The notes beneath the pieces are model-generated. The model did not search any database and was not told the origin of the DNA. It saw only the letters and a program-made list of their open reading frames with translations. Source: Sphingomonas profundi (GTDB lineage Bacteria; Pseudomonadota; Alphaproteobacteria; Sphingomonadales; Sphingomonadaceae). Taken from it: DNA of 64,000 nucleotides. Both the position numbers and the translations under genes were made by a program. The stretch spans positions 2,108,001 through 2,172,000 of the forward strand of contig NZ_CP046535.1 in the NCBI RefSeq assembly GCF_009739515.1, given 5' to 3'. This document shows positions 1-8,992 of the stretch, piece after piece. The stretch's first letter is position 1; each line of letters opens with the position of its first letter.

Positions 1-230
1 AGCGCGAGAGCTTCGCCTTTCTCGACGCGCTGAGAATCGCCAAGCTGGCCGTATCGCTGGGCGGCACCGAGACGCTGGCAAGCCACCCGGCCGGCATGAC
101 CCACCTGTCGGTGCCGGATGCGCGGAAGGCGGCGCTCGGCATCACCGACAATCTGGTGCGCATCTCGATCGGCGTGGAGAATGCGGACGATCTGATCGCG
201 GACTTCGATCAAGCGCTCGAACGAGTGTAG
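1..230 (+). CDS. Cys/Met metabolism PLP-dependent enzyme, C-terminal end (partial)
   Basis: The window opens inside this gene; 75 codons remain before the TAG stop. The visible part has the family's C-terminal signatures: SLGGTETLASHPAGMTH, which lines the substrate pocket, and RISIGVENADDLIADF near the end. Members use pyridoxal phosphate to make or break C-S bonds (cystathionine gamma-synthase or lyase, methionine gamma-lyase, homoserine sulfhydrylase). The catalytic lysine lies outside the window, so the exact reaction cannot be assigned. It converges on the cyclic-di-GMP gene with only 18 bp between the stops. Confidence 0.85.
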   Translation, partial: RESFAFLDALRIAKLAVSLGGTETLASHPAGMTHLSVPDARKAALGITDNLVRISIGVENADDLIADFDQALERV

Positions 231-248
231 CCCTCGTGGCCCCGGCGC

Positions 249-2045
249 TCAGGCCGCCGCCCGGCGCAGCGCCTGCATCGTGTCGGGGCGGCCGGTTTCG
301 GGCAGGCGCCGTATCGACAGGCCGTCCACCGCCGCCTTGGCCGCCTGCTTGCCGGCGGAAAGCTGCATGTTCACCATCTCCGCCGTCAGATGGGCGCGGG
401 CCTCCGGCAGATGCAGCAGGCTGGCCGAGACGCGCAGCAGCGGGAAGAAGCGGTCCAGGCCGAAGCGGTCGGTCGAGACGATGCCGCCGCGGCCGCGATC
501 GGCGGGCGAGTAGAGGCTCTCGGCGTCGCTCGCGAACTTGGCACACAGCTCGGCGATAGCGACGGTCGCTTCCGCCTCGTTGCGCTCCAGGCTGATGAAG
601 AAGTCGTCGCCGCCGATATGGCCCACGAAGGTGCCGTCGGCGCCGTCCAGCTTGCGCAGCAGATCGCCGAACATCAGCAGCGCGCGATCGCCGGCGGCGA
701 AGCCGTAGGTATCGTTGAACGCCTTGAAGTTGTCGAAGTCCAGGAAGGCCAGCGTCTGCGCGCCGCCGCGCGACAGGCTCTCCTCGATGTGGCGGGCGAT
801 GCTGCGATTGCCGGCCAGCTGGGTCAGCGGGTTCTGCTCGCGCGCGGCCGAAACCTCGCGCTCGGACGCCAGGCGCAGGACGGCGTGGTTGCTGAGATAG
901 CCGACATAGCGTCCCTCCGTCGCCAGGATCAGGCCGCCGGCGCTCTCGGCCGCGACATAGCTGTTGACGATCGCCTCCACGCTGCCGTGCGCCTCCCCGA
1001 TCGGCACGCGGCGGACGAGCTTGTCCAGCCGCGGCGCGGCGCCCTTGTTGGCGAGCAGCGCGGGGCCGAAATCGCTCAGCAGATAACGGCGGACATCCTC
1101 CTCCAGCACCGCCCCCAGCACCGTGCCGGCGCGATCGGTGACGGGCAGGATGCGCAGGTCGGGCGCGGCCTTGAACACGTTGGCGGCGGCCAGCAGCGGC
1201 TCGTCGATCGTCAGCGGCGTCACCGGCGTGAGCAGTTCCGCCACGCGCGGCGCCATCGCCGTCACCGCCACCGTCCGCAGCGTGCCGGCGTAGACCAGCG
1301 AGAGGTCGCGCAGGTCCGTCGTCGGCCGGGCGATGTGATAGCCCTGCGCCAGATCGCAACCCAGATCGCGCGCGGAACGGAACTCCGCCTCGGTCTCTAC
1401 CCCCTCGGCCACTGTGAGGAAGCCCAGCGCGTGGGCCAGGCCGCACAGCTTTGCCACGATCGCCTGCTTGCGGGCGTTGCTCGGCAGATCGGCGATGAAG
1501 CTGCGGTCGATCTTCACATAATGCGGCTCCACCGTCATCAGCATGTGCAGGCCGGACATGCCGACGCCGAAATCGTCGAGCGCGATGCGCACGTTCAGCC
1601 CGGTCAGCATCCCGATCGCGCGCTGCAGGTTGGCAGAGGAGAGGACGGGCAGCCGCTCCGATATCTCCAGGCAGAGGCTGTCGGGGTTGAGGCCGCTGTT
1701 GAAGACGATCTCCCGCATCGTCTCCTCGGTGATCGGATGGCCGTCGTAGCTGCGATTGTCCACGTTGCAGAACAGCCGCACTCCGCCCATGTCCGGCACG
1801 CGGGCGAACTTGCCGATCGCGCGGCGCAGCAGCATCTTCTCCATCGGCCGCACGATGCCCAGATCGGCGGCCGCATCCAGCAGCGTGCAGATGCCGCCCG
1901 CCCCTTGCGCCGGCCGCGCCAGCGCCTCGAAGCCGTGCACGCGCAGCGTGGATGTGTTGATGATCGGCTGATACGCATGGTCGGTGGCGGCAAACTGCGC
2001 CTCCAGCCGCGCTGCGGCATCCATCCTGTCGGGAACGGCACTCAT
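249..2045 (-). CDS. EAL-CBS-GGDEF cyclic-di-GMP turnover protein
   Basis: A 598-residue soluble protein with no membrane segment. The order is an N-terminal EAL phosphodiesterase domain, a central CBS-type pair and a C-terminal GGDEF domain. The EAL motifs look complete: FEALAR, LEISERL, DDFGVG, KIDRSF and EGVETE. The CBS part includes ILPVTDRAGTVLGAVLEEDV, a likely nucleotide sensor. The GGDEF signature reads GGDDF, so the usual Glu is Asp. I infer phosphodiesterase activity, with a weak cyclase or GTP-binding regulatory GGDEF domain. The ATG at 2045 was chosen because the EAL domain follows within about 20 residues. Confidence 0.9.
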   Translation of the reverse strand: MSAVPDRMDAAARLEAQFAATDHAYQPIINTSTLRVHGFEALARPAQGAGGICTLLDAAADLGIVRPMEKMLLRRAIGKFARVPDMGGVRLFCNVDNRSYDGHPITEETMREIVFNSGLNPDSLCLEISERLPVLSSANLQRAIGMLTGLNVRIALDDFGVGMSGLHMLMTVEPHYVKIDRSFIADLPSNARKQAIVAKLCGLAHALGFLTVAEGVETEAEFRSARDLGCDLAQGYHIARPTTDLRDLSLVYAGTLRTVAVTAMAPRVAELLTPVTPLTIDEPLLAAANVFKAAPDLRILPVTDRAGTVLGAVLEEDVRRYLLSDFGPALLANKGAAPRLDKLVRRVPIGEAHGSVEAIVNSYVAAESAGGLILATEGRYVGYLSNHAVLRLASEREVSAAREQNPLTQLAGNRSIARHIEESLSRGGAQTLAFLDFDNFKAFNDTYGFAAGDRALLMFGDLLRKLDGADGTFVGHIGGDDFFISLERNEAEATVAIAELCAKFASDAESLYSPADRGRGGIVSTDRFGLDRFFPLLRVSASLLHLPEARAHLTAEMVNMQLSAGKQAAKAAVDGLSIRRLPETGRPDTMQALRRAAA

Positions 2046-2143
2046 CTTCACGCGACCCTTCGTCTTTGGGCAGACGGTAGCGGGCCAATGTAAAGAGCGG
2101 GTTATCCTGCGTGTCACATGGCTGTCACGTCGGGACGGCGGCG

Positions 2144-2818
2144 TCAGCGCGTCCAGTCCACCACCGGCCAGCCCTTCTCGGCCGCCATCGCGCGCAGCCG
2201 CGCGCTGGGGTTCGCCGCAACGGGCGTGTCGCACCAGTCGAACACCGGGCTGTCCGATGCGTGATCGCTGTAGAAGCGGATGCGGCACTCGGCGCGCACC
2301 AGCCGCTCCGCCGCCATCCACGCCTCGATCATGCGCAGCTTGGCGGGGCCGTAGCTGTTCTCGCCGTCTATCTTCGCGCGGATGCGCCCGTCCAGCCCGG
2401 CCACGCTGTTGGTAGCGATCACGTCGTCGAAGCCCAGCCGCTCGGCGATTGTGCCGGCGTAGAGGCGGTAGCTCGCCGTCGCCATCACCAGCCGGCGGCC
2501 GGCGGCCCGGTCCTCGGCGATCTGCCGCAGCGCGCCCGGCAGGATGTTCGTGCGCATCGTCTCGTCGGCGAAGCTGCCGGCGACGAGCGCCAGTTCCTCC
2601 GGGCGGTTGTGGCGGCCCAGCAGCAGCGCGTGGTTGATCTCCTTCAGGCGGCCTCGGTCGATCAGCTTGCAGGCATAGGCCAGCATCGAGAGCAGCACGA
2701 CGGGCACCAGCACCAGGCGCCACGGCGCCCGCCTGCGTACGGAATGGAGCAGGAACGGCGTGTAGGTGGCGACACGGGTGATCGTGCGATCCATGTCGTA
2801 GATGGCGAGTTCGGTCAT
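2144..2818 (-). CDS. HAD-family (subfamily IB) phosphatase
   Basis: 224 residues. HAD motif I is YDMDRTIT right at the N-terminus (nucleophile and acid/base Asp pair). Motif II is MATASYR, a lysine follows in AKLRMIEAW, and motif IV is FYSDHASDSP. A cap-like insertion contains hydrophobic residues (LVLVPVVLLSMLAY), which may be a membrane-facing helix. Related IB members dephosphorylate phosphoserine or lysophospholipid-like substrates; the substrate here is unknown. It is divergent from the Mla operon, with 160 bp between the start codons. Confidence 0.85.
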   Translation of the reverse strand: MTELAIYDMDRTITRVATYTPFLLHSVRRRAPWRLVLVPVVLLSMLAYACKLIDRGRLKEINHALLLGRHNRPEELALVAGSFADETMRTNILPGALRQIAEDRAAGRRLVMATASYRLYAGTIAERLGFDDVIATNSVAGLDGRIRAKIDGENSYGPAKLRMIEAWMAAERLVRAECRIRFYSDHASDSPVFDWCDTPVAANPSARLRAMAAEKGWPVVDWTR

Positions 2819-2863
2819 CCGCGCCGCTTACACGCGCCGGTGCGCCTGTGGAAACCATCCTGC

Positions 2864-2884
2864 GTTCCACCGCCTTGGTGGAAC
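2864..2884. promoter_or_regulatory. Inverted repeat in the HAD/mla divergent region
   Basis: GTTCCACC and GGTGGAAC are separated by GCCTT, an 8-bp perfect dyad between two divergent genes. It could be an operator or a transcript hairpin. No T-run follows it, so a terminator is unlikely. Confidence 0.35.
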
Positions 2885-2978
2885 CACGGCGCAGGTGACG
2901 AGTATGGCAGGGAATGCCGTGCTCCTTTCCGCTTCCGGCGCTTGCCCAGCCGCTCCGCTTGCCCCACAAAGCGAGCAC

Positions 2979-4082
2979 ATGAGCGCACCGGCAGATTTCA
3001 CTCTCGACGATCAGGACGGCGCACGCGTCCTGCGTTTCTCGGGTTCGCTCATCCTCTCGCGGCTCCGCGACTTGCCGGCCCGGTTGGACGGGGTAAGCGC
3101 CACCAGCATCGATCTGGCCGACGTCGACCGGATGGACACGGTGGGCGCGTGGATCGTCCACCGCGCGGCCAAGGACGGCGACGCCGAGATCAAGGGCGCC
3201 GACGAGTCGCAGGCCCGCCTGCTGGAACAGGTGTCCGCCGCCGACCAGCCGGTGCAGGTGCGGCCGGACACGAGATCGCCGTTCCTGCGCGTCGTCGGCC
3301 AGATCGGCAACGCCGCGATCAAGGCGGGCACCACCTTCAACGGTCTGGTCGGCTTCCTCGGCGCGGTGGTGATCGGCTTTGGCGGCGTGATCCGCCACCC
3401 CCGCCGCTTCCGCTTCAACGCCGTCGCCCGCCAGTTCGAGGTCGTGGGCGTCGAGGCGCTCGCCATCATCGGCCTGATGAGCTTCCTGATCGGCATCGTG
3501 ATCGCCCAGCAGGGCGCGATCCAGCTGCGTCAGTTCGGCGCGGAGGTCTACACGATCAACCTCGTTGGCCGGCTCACCTTCCGCGAGTTGGGCGTGCTGA
3601 TGACGGCGATCATGGTCGCCGGCCGCTCCGGCTCCGCCTTCGCCGCGCAGATCGGCTCCATGCGCCTCGCCGAGGAGGTGGATGCGATGCGCACCATCGG
3701 CGTCTCGCCGATGGAGGCGCTGATCCTGCCGCGCGTGATCGCCGCGGTGCTGATGATGCCGCTGCTCGGCTTCTACGCCGCGATGCTGGCGCTGATCGGC
3801 GGTTGCCTGTTCAGCTGGTTCTCGCTCGATCTGCCGCCCGTCACCTTCATCACCCGCATCCGCGAGGTGGTGCCGATGACGGACGTGTACCAGGGCCTCA
3901 TCAAGGCGCCGGTGTTCGGCCTCATCATCGCCATGGCCGGCTGCTTCCAGGGCATGCAGGTGGAGGGCAATGCCGAGGCGGTCGGCCTGCGCACCACTGC
4001 CGCAGTCGTCCAGTCGATCTTCCTCGTGATCGTGCTCGATGCCTTCTTCGCCGTCTTCTTCGCATCGATCGGGTGGATATGA
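2979..4082 (+). CDS. mlaE: MlaE-type lipid transport permease with N-terminal STAS domain
   Basis: 367 residues from the ATG at 2979, where MSAPADFTLDDQDG opens a STAS domain (about residues 1-100). The MlaE/YrbE permease fold follows, with FEVVGVEALAIIGLMSFLIG, the loop AGRSGSAFAAQIGSMR and EVDAMRTIGVSP, plus several membrane helices. It is the inner-membrane channel of an MCE-type ABC importer that moves phospholipids between the membranes. In E. coli the STAS partner MlaB is a separate protein; here it is fused. The stop overlaps the next start (ATGA). Confidence 0.92.
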   Translation: MSAPADFTLDDQDGARVLRFSGSLILSRLRDLPARLDGVSATSIDLADVDRMDTVGAWIVHRAAKDGDAEIKGADESQARLLEQVSAADQPVQVRPDTRSPFLRVVGQIGNAAIKAGTTFNGLVGFLGAVVIGFGGVIRHPRRFRFNAVARQFEVVGVEALAIIGLMSFLIGIVIAQQGAIQLRQFGAEVYTINLVGRLTFRELGVLMTAIMVAGRSGSAFAAQIGSMRLAEEVDAMRTIGVSPMEALILPRVIAAVLMMPLLGFYAAMLALIGGCLFSWFSLDLPPVTFITRIREVVPMTDVYQGLIKAPVFGLIIAMAGCFQGMQVEGNAEAVGLRTTAAVVQSIFLVIVLDAFFAVFFASIGWI

Positions 4083-4981
4083 GCGAGACGGACGCACCGG
4101 CGCGGCCGGCGGAGGCCAAGACCGACGACGATGCGATTATCCGCGTACGCGGCCTGCGCAACGCGTTCGGCGAGCAGGTGGTCCACGAGGATCTGGACCT
4201 TGACGTGCGGCCCGGCGAGATCCTGGGTGTCGTCGGCGGGTCGGGCACCGGCAAGTCGGTGCTGATGCGGTCGATCATCGGCCTGCAACCGCCCTCCGCC
4301 GGCGAGGTATCGGTGTTCGGCACGCCGATGATCGACCGCGACGAGGACGAGGCGACGGACGTGCGGCGCCGCTGGGGCGTGCTGTTCCAGGGCGGCGCCC
4401 TGTTCTCGACCTTGACGGTGGCCGAGAATGTCGAGGTGCCGCTCCGCGAATATTATCCCGCGCTCACCGAGCAGCTGCTGGACGAAATCGCCGCCTACAA
4501 GATCGTGATGTCCGGCCTGCCTTCCGAGGCGGGGCCGAAATACCCGTCCGAACTGTCCGGCGGCATGCGCAAGCGCGCGGGGCTGGCGCGGGCGCTCGCG
4601 CTCGATCCCGAACTGCTGTTCCTCGACGAGCCGACCGCCGGCCTCGACCCGATCGGCGCCGCCGCCTTTGACGAGCTCATCAAGAGCCTCCAGAAGACGC
4701 TCGGCCTCACCGTGTTCCTCATCACCCACGATCTCGACACGCTGTACGCGATCTGCGATCGCGTGGCGGTGCTGGCCGATCGCAAGGTGATCGCGGTCGG
4801 AACGATCGAAGAATTGCTCGCGTTGGACCATCCGTGGATCCAGGAATATTTCAACGGCCCGCGCGGCCGCGTGGCGGCGGACAGCGCGGATCGGCTGCGC
4901 GAAGGCGAGATGGACGAAGAGCAGGCGAAGAAGGCGCGCGACCAGCAGGCTGCCGCCGAAGCCACGACCGGGGGAGCGTGA
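4079..4981 (+). CDS. mlaF: MlaF-type ABC transporter ATP-binding protein
   Basis: 300 residues. Walker A is GGSGTGKS, the signature is LSGGMRKRAGLARAL, Walker B is LLFLDEPTAGLDP and the H-loop is LITHD. This is the ATPase of the Mla-type phospholipid transporter in the cytoplasm. The charged C-terminal tail rich in Glu, Lys and Ala is longer than in E. coli MlaF. It is translationally coupled to mlaE by a 4-bp overlap and sits 7 bp upstream of mlaD. Confidence 0.95.
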   Translation: MSETDAPARPAEAKTDDDAIIRVRGLRNAFGEQVVHEDLDLDVRPGEILGVVGGSGTGKSVLMRSIIGLQPPSAGEVSVFGTPMIDRDEDEATDVRRRWGVLFQGGALFSTLTVAENVEVPLREYYPALTEQLLDEIAAYKIVMSGLPSEAGPKYPSELSGGMRKRAGLARALALDPELLFLDEPTAGLDPIGAAAFDELIKSLQKTLGLTVFLITHDLDTLYAICDRVAVLADRKVIAVGTIEELLALDHPWIQEYFNGPRGRVAADSADRLREGEMDEEQAKKARDQQAAAEATTGGA

Positions 4982-4988
4982 ACGCCTG

Positions 4989-5930
4989 ATGGAAACGAGA
5001 TCCAATCACATCCTAGTCGGTGGCGTGGTGCTGGTGCTGCTCGCCATCATCGTGGGCTTCACGATCTGGATGGCGCGCCTCTCCAGCGGTAACGACCAGC
5101 TGTTCGACATCTTCTTCAAGACCTCCGTCGACGGTCTCGCCAAGGGTTCCGCCGTCACCTTCGCCGGCGTGCCCACGGGGCAGGTGAAGGAGATCGCGCT
5201 GATGCCGGAGAGCCCGGAGTTCGTCCGCGTGCGCATCAGCGTGAACGAGAAGACGCCGGTGCTGCAGGGCACCACCGCCACGATCGCGGGCGTCGGGTTC
5301 ACCGGCGTTTCCCAGATCAACCTCGATGGCGCGATCAAGGGTGCGCCGCCGATCACGGAGGTCGGCCCCTACGGTGCGCCCGTGATCCCGACGAAGCCCG
5401 GCGCGCTCGGCGAGCTGCTGAACAGCGCGCCGCAGCTGCTCCAGCAGATCTCCACCCTTACGGAGCGGATGGGCGAGCTGCTGAACGACCGCAACCAGAA
5501 GTCGCTCGGCAATATCCTGGCCAATCTCGATCGCGTCAGCGGCTCGCTCGCCGATCGCGGACCGGATATCGCACAGGCGCTGGCGGAGAGCAGGATCGCG
5601 GTGCATCAGGCCGGCATCGCCGCGCAGAAGATCGGTGAGCTGGCCGATACGACCAACACCCAGGTCGGCCCGATCGCCGCCGACCTGCGCAAGACGGTGG
5701 CCTCCGCCCAGCGCAGCATGGATGCGCTTGAAGGCGCCATCACCGAGGCGCGGCCGGGCCTGCGCGCCTTCTCGACGCAGACGATCCCCGAGGTCAGCCA
5801 GCTGGTGCGTGACTTGACGGAGATGTCGGAGGCGCTGACCGGCGTCGCCACCAAGCTGGATCGCGGAGGCGCGGGCGCCGTGATCGGCGGCGGCAAACTG
5901 CCCGACTACAAGCCAGGGAAGACGAGATGA
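4989..5930 (+). CDS. mlaD: MlaD-type MCE protein
   Basis: 313 residues. One N-terminal membrane helix (about residues 8-29, ILVGGVVLVLLAIIVGFTIW) is followed by an MCE domain (about 38-117) and a long helical tail. The MCE ring binds lipid in the periplasm on top of the MlaE/MlaF complex. The tail is longer than in E. coli MlaD, as is common in alphaproteobacteria. The stop overlaps the lipoprotein start (ATGA). Confidence 0.93.
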   Translation: METRSNHILVGGVVLVLLAIIVGFTIWMARLSSGNDQLFDIFFKTSVDGLAKGSAVTFAGVPTGQVKEIALMPESPEFVRVRISVNEKTPVLQGTTATIAGVGFTGVSQINLDGAIKGAPPITEVGPYGAPVIPTKPGALGELLNSAPQLLQQISTLTERMGELLNDRNQKSLGNILANLDRVSGSLADRGPDIAQALAESRIAVHQAGIAAQKIGELADTTNTQVGPIAADLRKTVASAQRSMDALEGAITEARPGLRAFSTQTIPEVSQLVRDLTEMSEALTGVATKLDRGGAGAVIGGGKLPDYKPGKTR

Positions 5931-6538
5931 GCCCGCGCAGCCTGCCCCTCCGCTCCGTCCTGCGGCACGCCGCGATCCTCGGTGCCGCCCTGCCGCTCGC
6001 CGCGTGCATCAGTTTCGGCGCCAAGCCGCCGGCCCAGCTGCTGGCGCTGACGGCGGACAGCGTGCCGGCCAGCGGCGCCGCGCGAACCGCGCGGGATGGC
6101 GAGACGGTGATCGTCTACGTGCCCACCGTGCCGCAGGAGCTTTCCACCGCGCGGGTGCCGGTGCGCGCCGGGCCGACCTCCGTCGCCTATCTGAAGGACG
6201 CGCAGTGGGTCGACGCGCCGAACCGCCTGTTCCGCGACGTGCTGGCGCAGACGCTGGCGGCGCGCAGCAGCCGGGTGGTGCTCGATCCGCGCCAGGCGGC
6301 GCTCGCCCCCGGCATGCGGCTGGGCGGGCGGCTGATCGCCTTCGGTCTGGACGCGCCCACGAACAATGCGGTCGCCATCTATGAGGCAACGCTCGCCCGC
6401 GGCGAGAAGCGGCCAGTCGAGACGCGCCGGTTCGAGGCGCGGGTGCCCGTCTCCGCGCAGACGGTGGCGGCAGTCGCGCCGGCGCTGAACCAGGCGGCCA
6501 ACCAGATCGCGAGCGAGGTGACGGGCTGGGTCGGCTGA
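5927..6538 (+). CDS. ABC-type transport auxiliary lipoprotein
   Basis: 203 residues. The signal peptide ends in the lipobox LPLAACISFG, so the mature protein begins at the Cys of LAAC and is lipid-anchored. The body matches the ABC_trans_aux family (MlaD-linked YmbA/PqiC-like lipoproteins). It is the last gene of the four-gene operon and probably provides the outer-membrane contact of the transporter. It converges on mnmA with 13 bp between the stops. Confidence 0.85.
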   Translation: MSPRSLPLRSVLRHAAILGAALPLAACISFGAKPPAQLLALTADSVPASGAARTARDGETVIVYVPTVPQELSTARVPVRAGPTSVAYLKDAQWVDAPNRLFRDVLAQTLAARSSRVVLDPRQAALAPGMRLGGRLIAFGLDAPTNNAVAIYEATLARGEKRPVETRRFEARVPVSAQTVAAVAPALNQAANQIASEVTGWVG

Positions 6539-6551
6539 GCCGGCCCGCACG

Positions 6552-7661
6552 TCACGCGGCCAGCGCCGCCTCCGCCGCGACCGTCTGCTCGATCCACCCG
6601 CCGCCACGCACCCGCTCGCCCTCGTAGAGCACCGCCGCCTGGCCGGGCGCCACGCCATATTCGGGCGCGGCGAAAGTGAGCGTCCGGCCGTCGAACGTCG
6701 CCGGCGCCGGCCGCGCCATCGATCGGATCTTGGCCGTCAGCGGCCCGGCCGGATCGCCGCCGAGCCAGTTCACCTCACCGATCCGCGCCGCCGCCACCGC
6801 CAGCGCCGCGCGCGGCCCGACGACGACGCGCCGCGTCTCCGGCTCGATCCGCACCACGTAAAGCGGTTCGGGGCTGCCGCCGATCTCCAGCCCGCGCCGC
6901 TGGCCCACGGTGAAGTGGATCAGGCCGCGATGGCGGCCCAGCACCCGCCCCGCCTGGTCGACGATCTCGCCGCCCTCGCCGGCTTCCGGTCGCAGCGCGC
7001 GCACCACGGCGGCATAGTCGCCGGCCGGCACGAAGCAGATGTCCTGGCTGTCCGGCTTGGCGGCCACGCCCAGTCCCAGCTCCGCCGCGATCTCCCGCAC
7101 CCGCGCCTTCGGCATGTCGCCGAGGGGGAAGCGGAGGAAATCGAGTTGCGCCTGCGTGGTGGCGAACAGAAAATAGCTCTGGTCGCGCGCCGGATCGGCC
7201 GCGCGGTGCAGCTCGGCCCCTTCCGCCCCGACGACGCGGCGCACATAATGGCCGGTCGCCAGGCAGTCCGCCCCCAGGTCGCGCGCGATGCCGAAGAGGT
7301 CGGTGAACTTCACCCCCTGATTGCAGCGCACGCACGGTATTGGCGTGCGGCCGGCGACATAGTCAGCGGCGAAGCGATCGATCACGCTCGCGCGAAAACG
7401 GCTCTCATAATCGAACACATAGTGGGCGATGCCGAGCCGGTCCGCCACGGCGCGCGCATCGCGTATGTCCTGCCCGGCGCAGCAGCTGCCGGCGCGGCCC
7501 ACGGCGCTGCCATGATCGTACAGCTGCAAGGTCACGCCGATCGTCTCGGCGCCGCTGCGTGCCGCAAGCGCCGCGACCACCGAACTGTCGACCCCGCCCG
7601 ACATCGCCACGACGATGCGCGCGCCGGCCATCGGCCGATCGAGCTGGAAGGAAGCCTGCAT
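6552..7661 (-). CDS. mnmA: tRNA-specific 2-thiouridylase MnmA
   Basis: 369 residues from the ATG at 7661. The N-terminal PP-loop is [16 protein letters not shown]. The first catalytic Cys lies in [16 protein letters not shown] and the second in [12 protein letters not shown]; the tRNA-contacting C-terminal barrel follows. It thiolates U34 of tRNA-Lys, -Glu and -Gln using sulfur relayed from a cysteine desulfurase. An ATG-less upstream extension is possible but lacks family similarity. Confidence 0.96.
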   Translation of the reverse strand: MQASFQLDRPMAGARIVVAMSGGVDSSVVAALAARSGAETIGVTLQLYDHGSAVGRAGSCCAGQDIRDARAVADRLGIAHYVFDYESRFRASVIDRFAADYVAGRTPIPCVRCNQGVKFTDLFGIARDLGADCLATGHYVRRVVGAEGAELHRAADPARDQSYFLFATTQAQLDFLRFPLGDMPKARVREIAAELGLGVAAKPDSQDICFVPAGDYAAVVRALRPEAGEGGEIVDQAGRVLGRHRGLIHFTVGQRRGLEIGGSPEPLYVVRIEPETRRVVVGPRAALAVAAARIGEVNWLGGDPAGPLTAKIRSMARPAPATFDGRTLTFAAPEYGVAPGQAAVLYEGERVRGGGWIEQTVAAEAALAA

Positions 7662-7783
7662 GGCCGCGCCCTTAGCCCATCGTGCGATCCGGCGCAAAAG
7701 CCGCGCCTCTTTTACTCCGCCTTCACCATCCCGGGTTAGATCCCGTTGACCAGTCCCGACGAGGTAGAAGGTGGCGCGAGCAA

Positions 7784-8104
7784 ATGGATCTCGGCTTTAC
7801 GCGGCTCGACGCGCTCCGCTGCGACGCGGCGGCGCCGCTGCCGCTGGACTATGTGCGGCTGGTCGCCAGCCTGGCGGCCATGCAGTCGGCGACGCGAACC
7901 GCGGCGGTGGAGGCGCGGCTCTCCACCGGCACGTTCGACAGCGCGCATCCGATCGTCGCGCTGGTGAAGCTGCTTGCGGCGGGGCCCGGCTGGGCATCGA
8001 GCGTAACGACCCTCGGCGGCAGCTTCCATCCTGCCCTCGCGGCGACGAACCGCGGTTTCCGGCCGCGGGAGCCGGTGAATGGCATATTTACCCTGAGGGG
8101 TTAG
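7784..8104 (+). CDS. Hypothetical protein upstream of sciP
   Basis: 106 residues beginning [17 protein letters not shown] recognise no domain and see no signal peptide or membrane segment. Support is limited to an open frame filling the gap between the divergent mnmA start and sciP, with sciP 76 bp downstream on the same strand. Other frames are also open here, as expected at this GC content, so it may not be a gene. Confidence 0.4.
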   Translation: MDLGFTRLDALRCDAAAPLPLDYVRLVASLAAMQSATRTAAVEARLSTGTFDSAHPIVALVKLLAAGPGWASSVTTLGGSFHPALAATNRGFRPREPVNGIFTLRG

Positions 8105-8180
8105 CCTTCCTTCAAGCTGGCCGATCTAAGGATGCTGGCGTCGAACAAGAACGGGTCGCCAGACCGATTTCGAGGGCAGA

Positions 8181-8480
8181 ATGATCGAGAACCAGAAAAT
8201 CAGGCCAGCGCAGGTGATCGGCCCATTGGGGGAGCCGCTGACCCTTGCCTCGCTGCCGCCGCCCTCCACGACCCGCTGGGTGGTGCGACGCAAGGCGGAG
8301 GTGGTCGCGGCGGTGAACGGCGGCCTGCTCACGATCGACGAGGTATGCGACCGCTACTCCCTGAGCCTGGAGGAGTTCGCCAGCTGGCAGCGCGCGGTGG
8401 ATCGATCCGGCATGCCCGGCCTGCGCGTGACCCGCATCCAGCACTACAAGACGCTGTACGAACGCCAGCAGAAATTCTGA
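8181..8480 (+). CDS. sciP: CtrA inhibitor SciP (DUF1153)
   Basis: 99 residues. The family core is conserved: VIGPLGEPLTLASLPPP, then RWVVRRKAEVVAAVNGGLL, and a helix-turn-helix around EVCDRYSLSLEEFASWQ. In Caulobacter, SciP binds the master regulator CtrA and blocks transcription of CtrA-dependent promoters in G1. The gene is monocistronic here, with a strong terminator 26 bp after the stop. Confidence 0.95.
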   Translation: MIENQKIRPAQVIGPLGEPLTLASLPPPSTTRWVVRRKAEVVAAVNGGLLTIDEVCDRYSLSLEEFASWQRAVDRSGMPGLRVTRIQHYKTLYERQQKF

Positions 8481-8506
8481 ACCCTGCCCTTCCCGTGAAG
8501 CTGAGC

Positions 8507-8534
8507 CCCGCCGGCAGAGATGCCGGCGGGTTTT
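8507..8534 (+). terminator. Rho-independent terminator of sciP
   Basis: A perfect 9-bp stem (CCCGCCGGC / GCCGGCGGG) with a 6-nt loop, followed by TTTT. Confidence 0.85.
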
Positions 8535-8661
8535 CGTTGATCTCCGCTCATCGCCTTTTCAGGAACGGATTCGTTTCCGGCGCGTATCAACCGGCAACCA
8601 TCGTCGCGGGAACGGCACGGCCCGCCGCAGCGATGTCGGCATAACAGGAGGAGTTACGGTC

Positions 8662-8931
8662 ATGGGTCTTATCATCGTTCTGATTGTGGGCGGCATCTTG
8701 GGCTGGCTTGCCAGCATCGTCATGCGCACGGATGCGCAGCAGGGCATCCTGCTGAACGTCGTCGTCGGCATCGTCGGCGCGCTGCTCGGCGGCTTCCTGC
8801 TCGGCCCGATCCTTGGCGGTGCGTCGATCACGTCGGGCGCGCTCGATATCCGCTCGCTGCTGGTGTCGTTCCTCGGCGCGGTGATCCTGCTCGCGATCGT
8901 CAACCTCATCCGTCGCGGCCGCGTCCGCTAA
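8662..8931 (+). CDS. GlsB/YeaQ/YmgE-family stress membrane protein
   Basis: 89 residues, almost entirely hydrophobic, with three predicted membrane helices and the glycine-zipper pattern typical of the family (VVVGIVGALLGGFLLGPILG). A strong ribosome-binding site, AGGAGG, lies about 10 nt before the ATG. These small inner-membrane proteins are usually induced by general or acid stress; their molecular function is unknown. Confidence 0.9.
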   Translation: MGLIIVLIVGGILGWLASIVMRTDAQQGILLNVVVGIVGALLGGFLLGPILGGASITSGALDIRSLLVSFLGAVILLAIVNLIRRGRVR

Positions 8932-8956
8932 GCGGAACGCTTCATCGTCGGCAAGG

Positions 8957-8987
8957 GAGGGCCGTCCGACACCGTCGGGCGGCCCTC
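8957..8987. terminator. Hairpin between convergent genes (possible bidirectional terminator)
   Basis: A 13-bp stem with one G-U pair (GAGGGCCGTCCGA / TCGGGCGGCCCTC) and a 5-nt loop sits between the GlsB-type gene and the SIMPL gene. Neither strand has a clear T-run, so termination is inferred from position. Confidence 0.55.
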
Positions 8988-8992
8988 TCGCG

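Noticed and set aside
249-4097. Very long minus-strand frame of about 1,280 codons
   Set aside because: Only the part from 2045 down encodes recognisable domains; the rest is antisense to the Mla genes and reflects high GC content.
2111-4981. Long plus-strand frame ending in the MlaF sequence
   Set aside because: Only 4079-4981 is the ATPase; the upstream part is an out-of-frame shadow of mlaE and of the HAD gene.
8085-8180. CtrA-binding site (TTAA-N7-TTAA) before sciP
   Set aside because: TTAC and TTAG half-sites are present, but the spacing and sequence do not fit the consensus.
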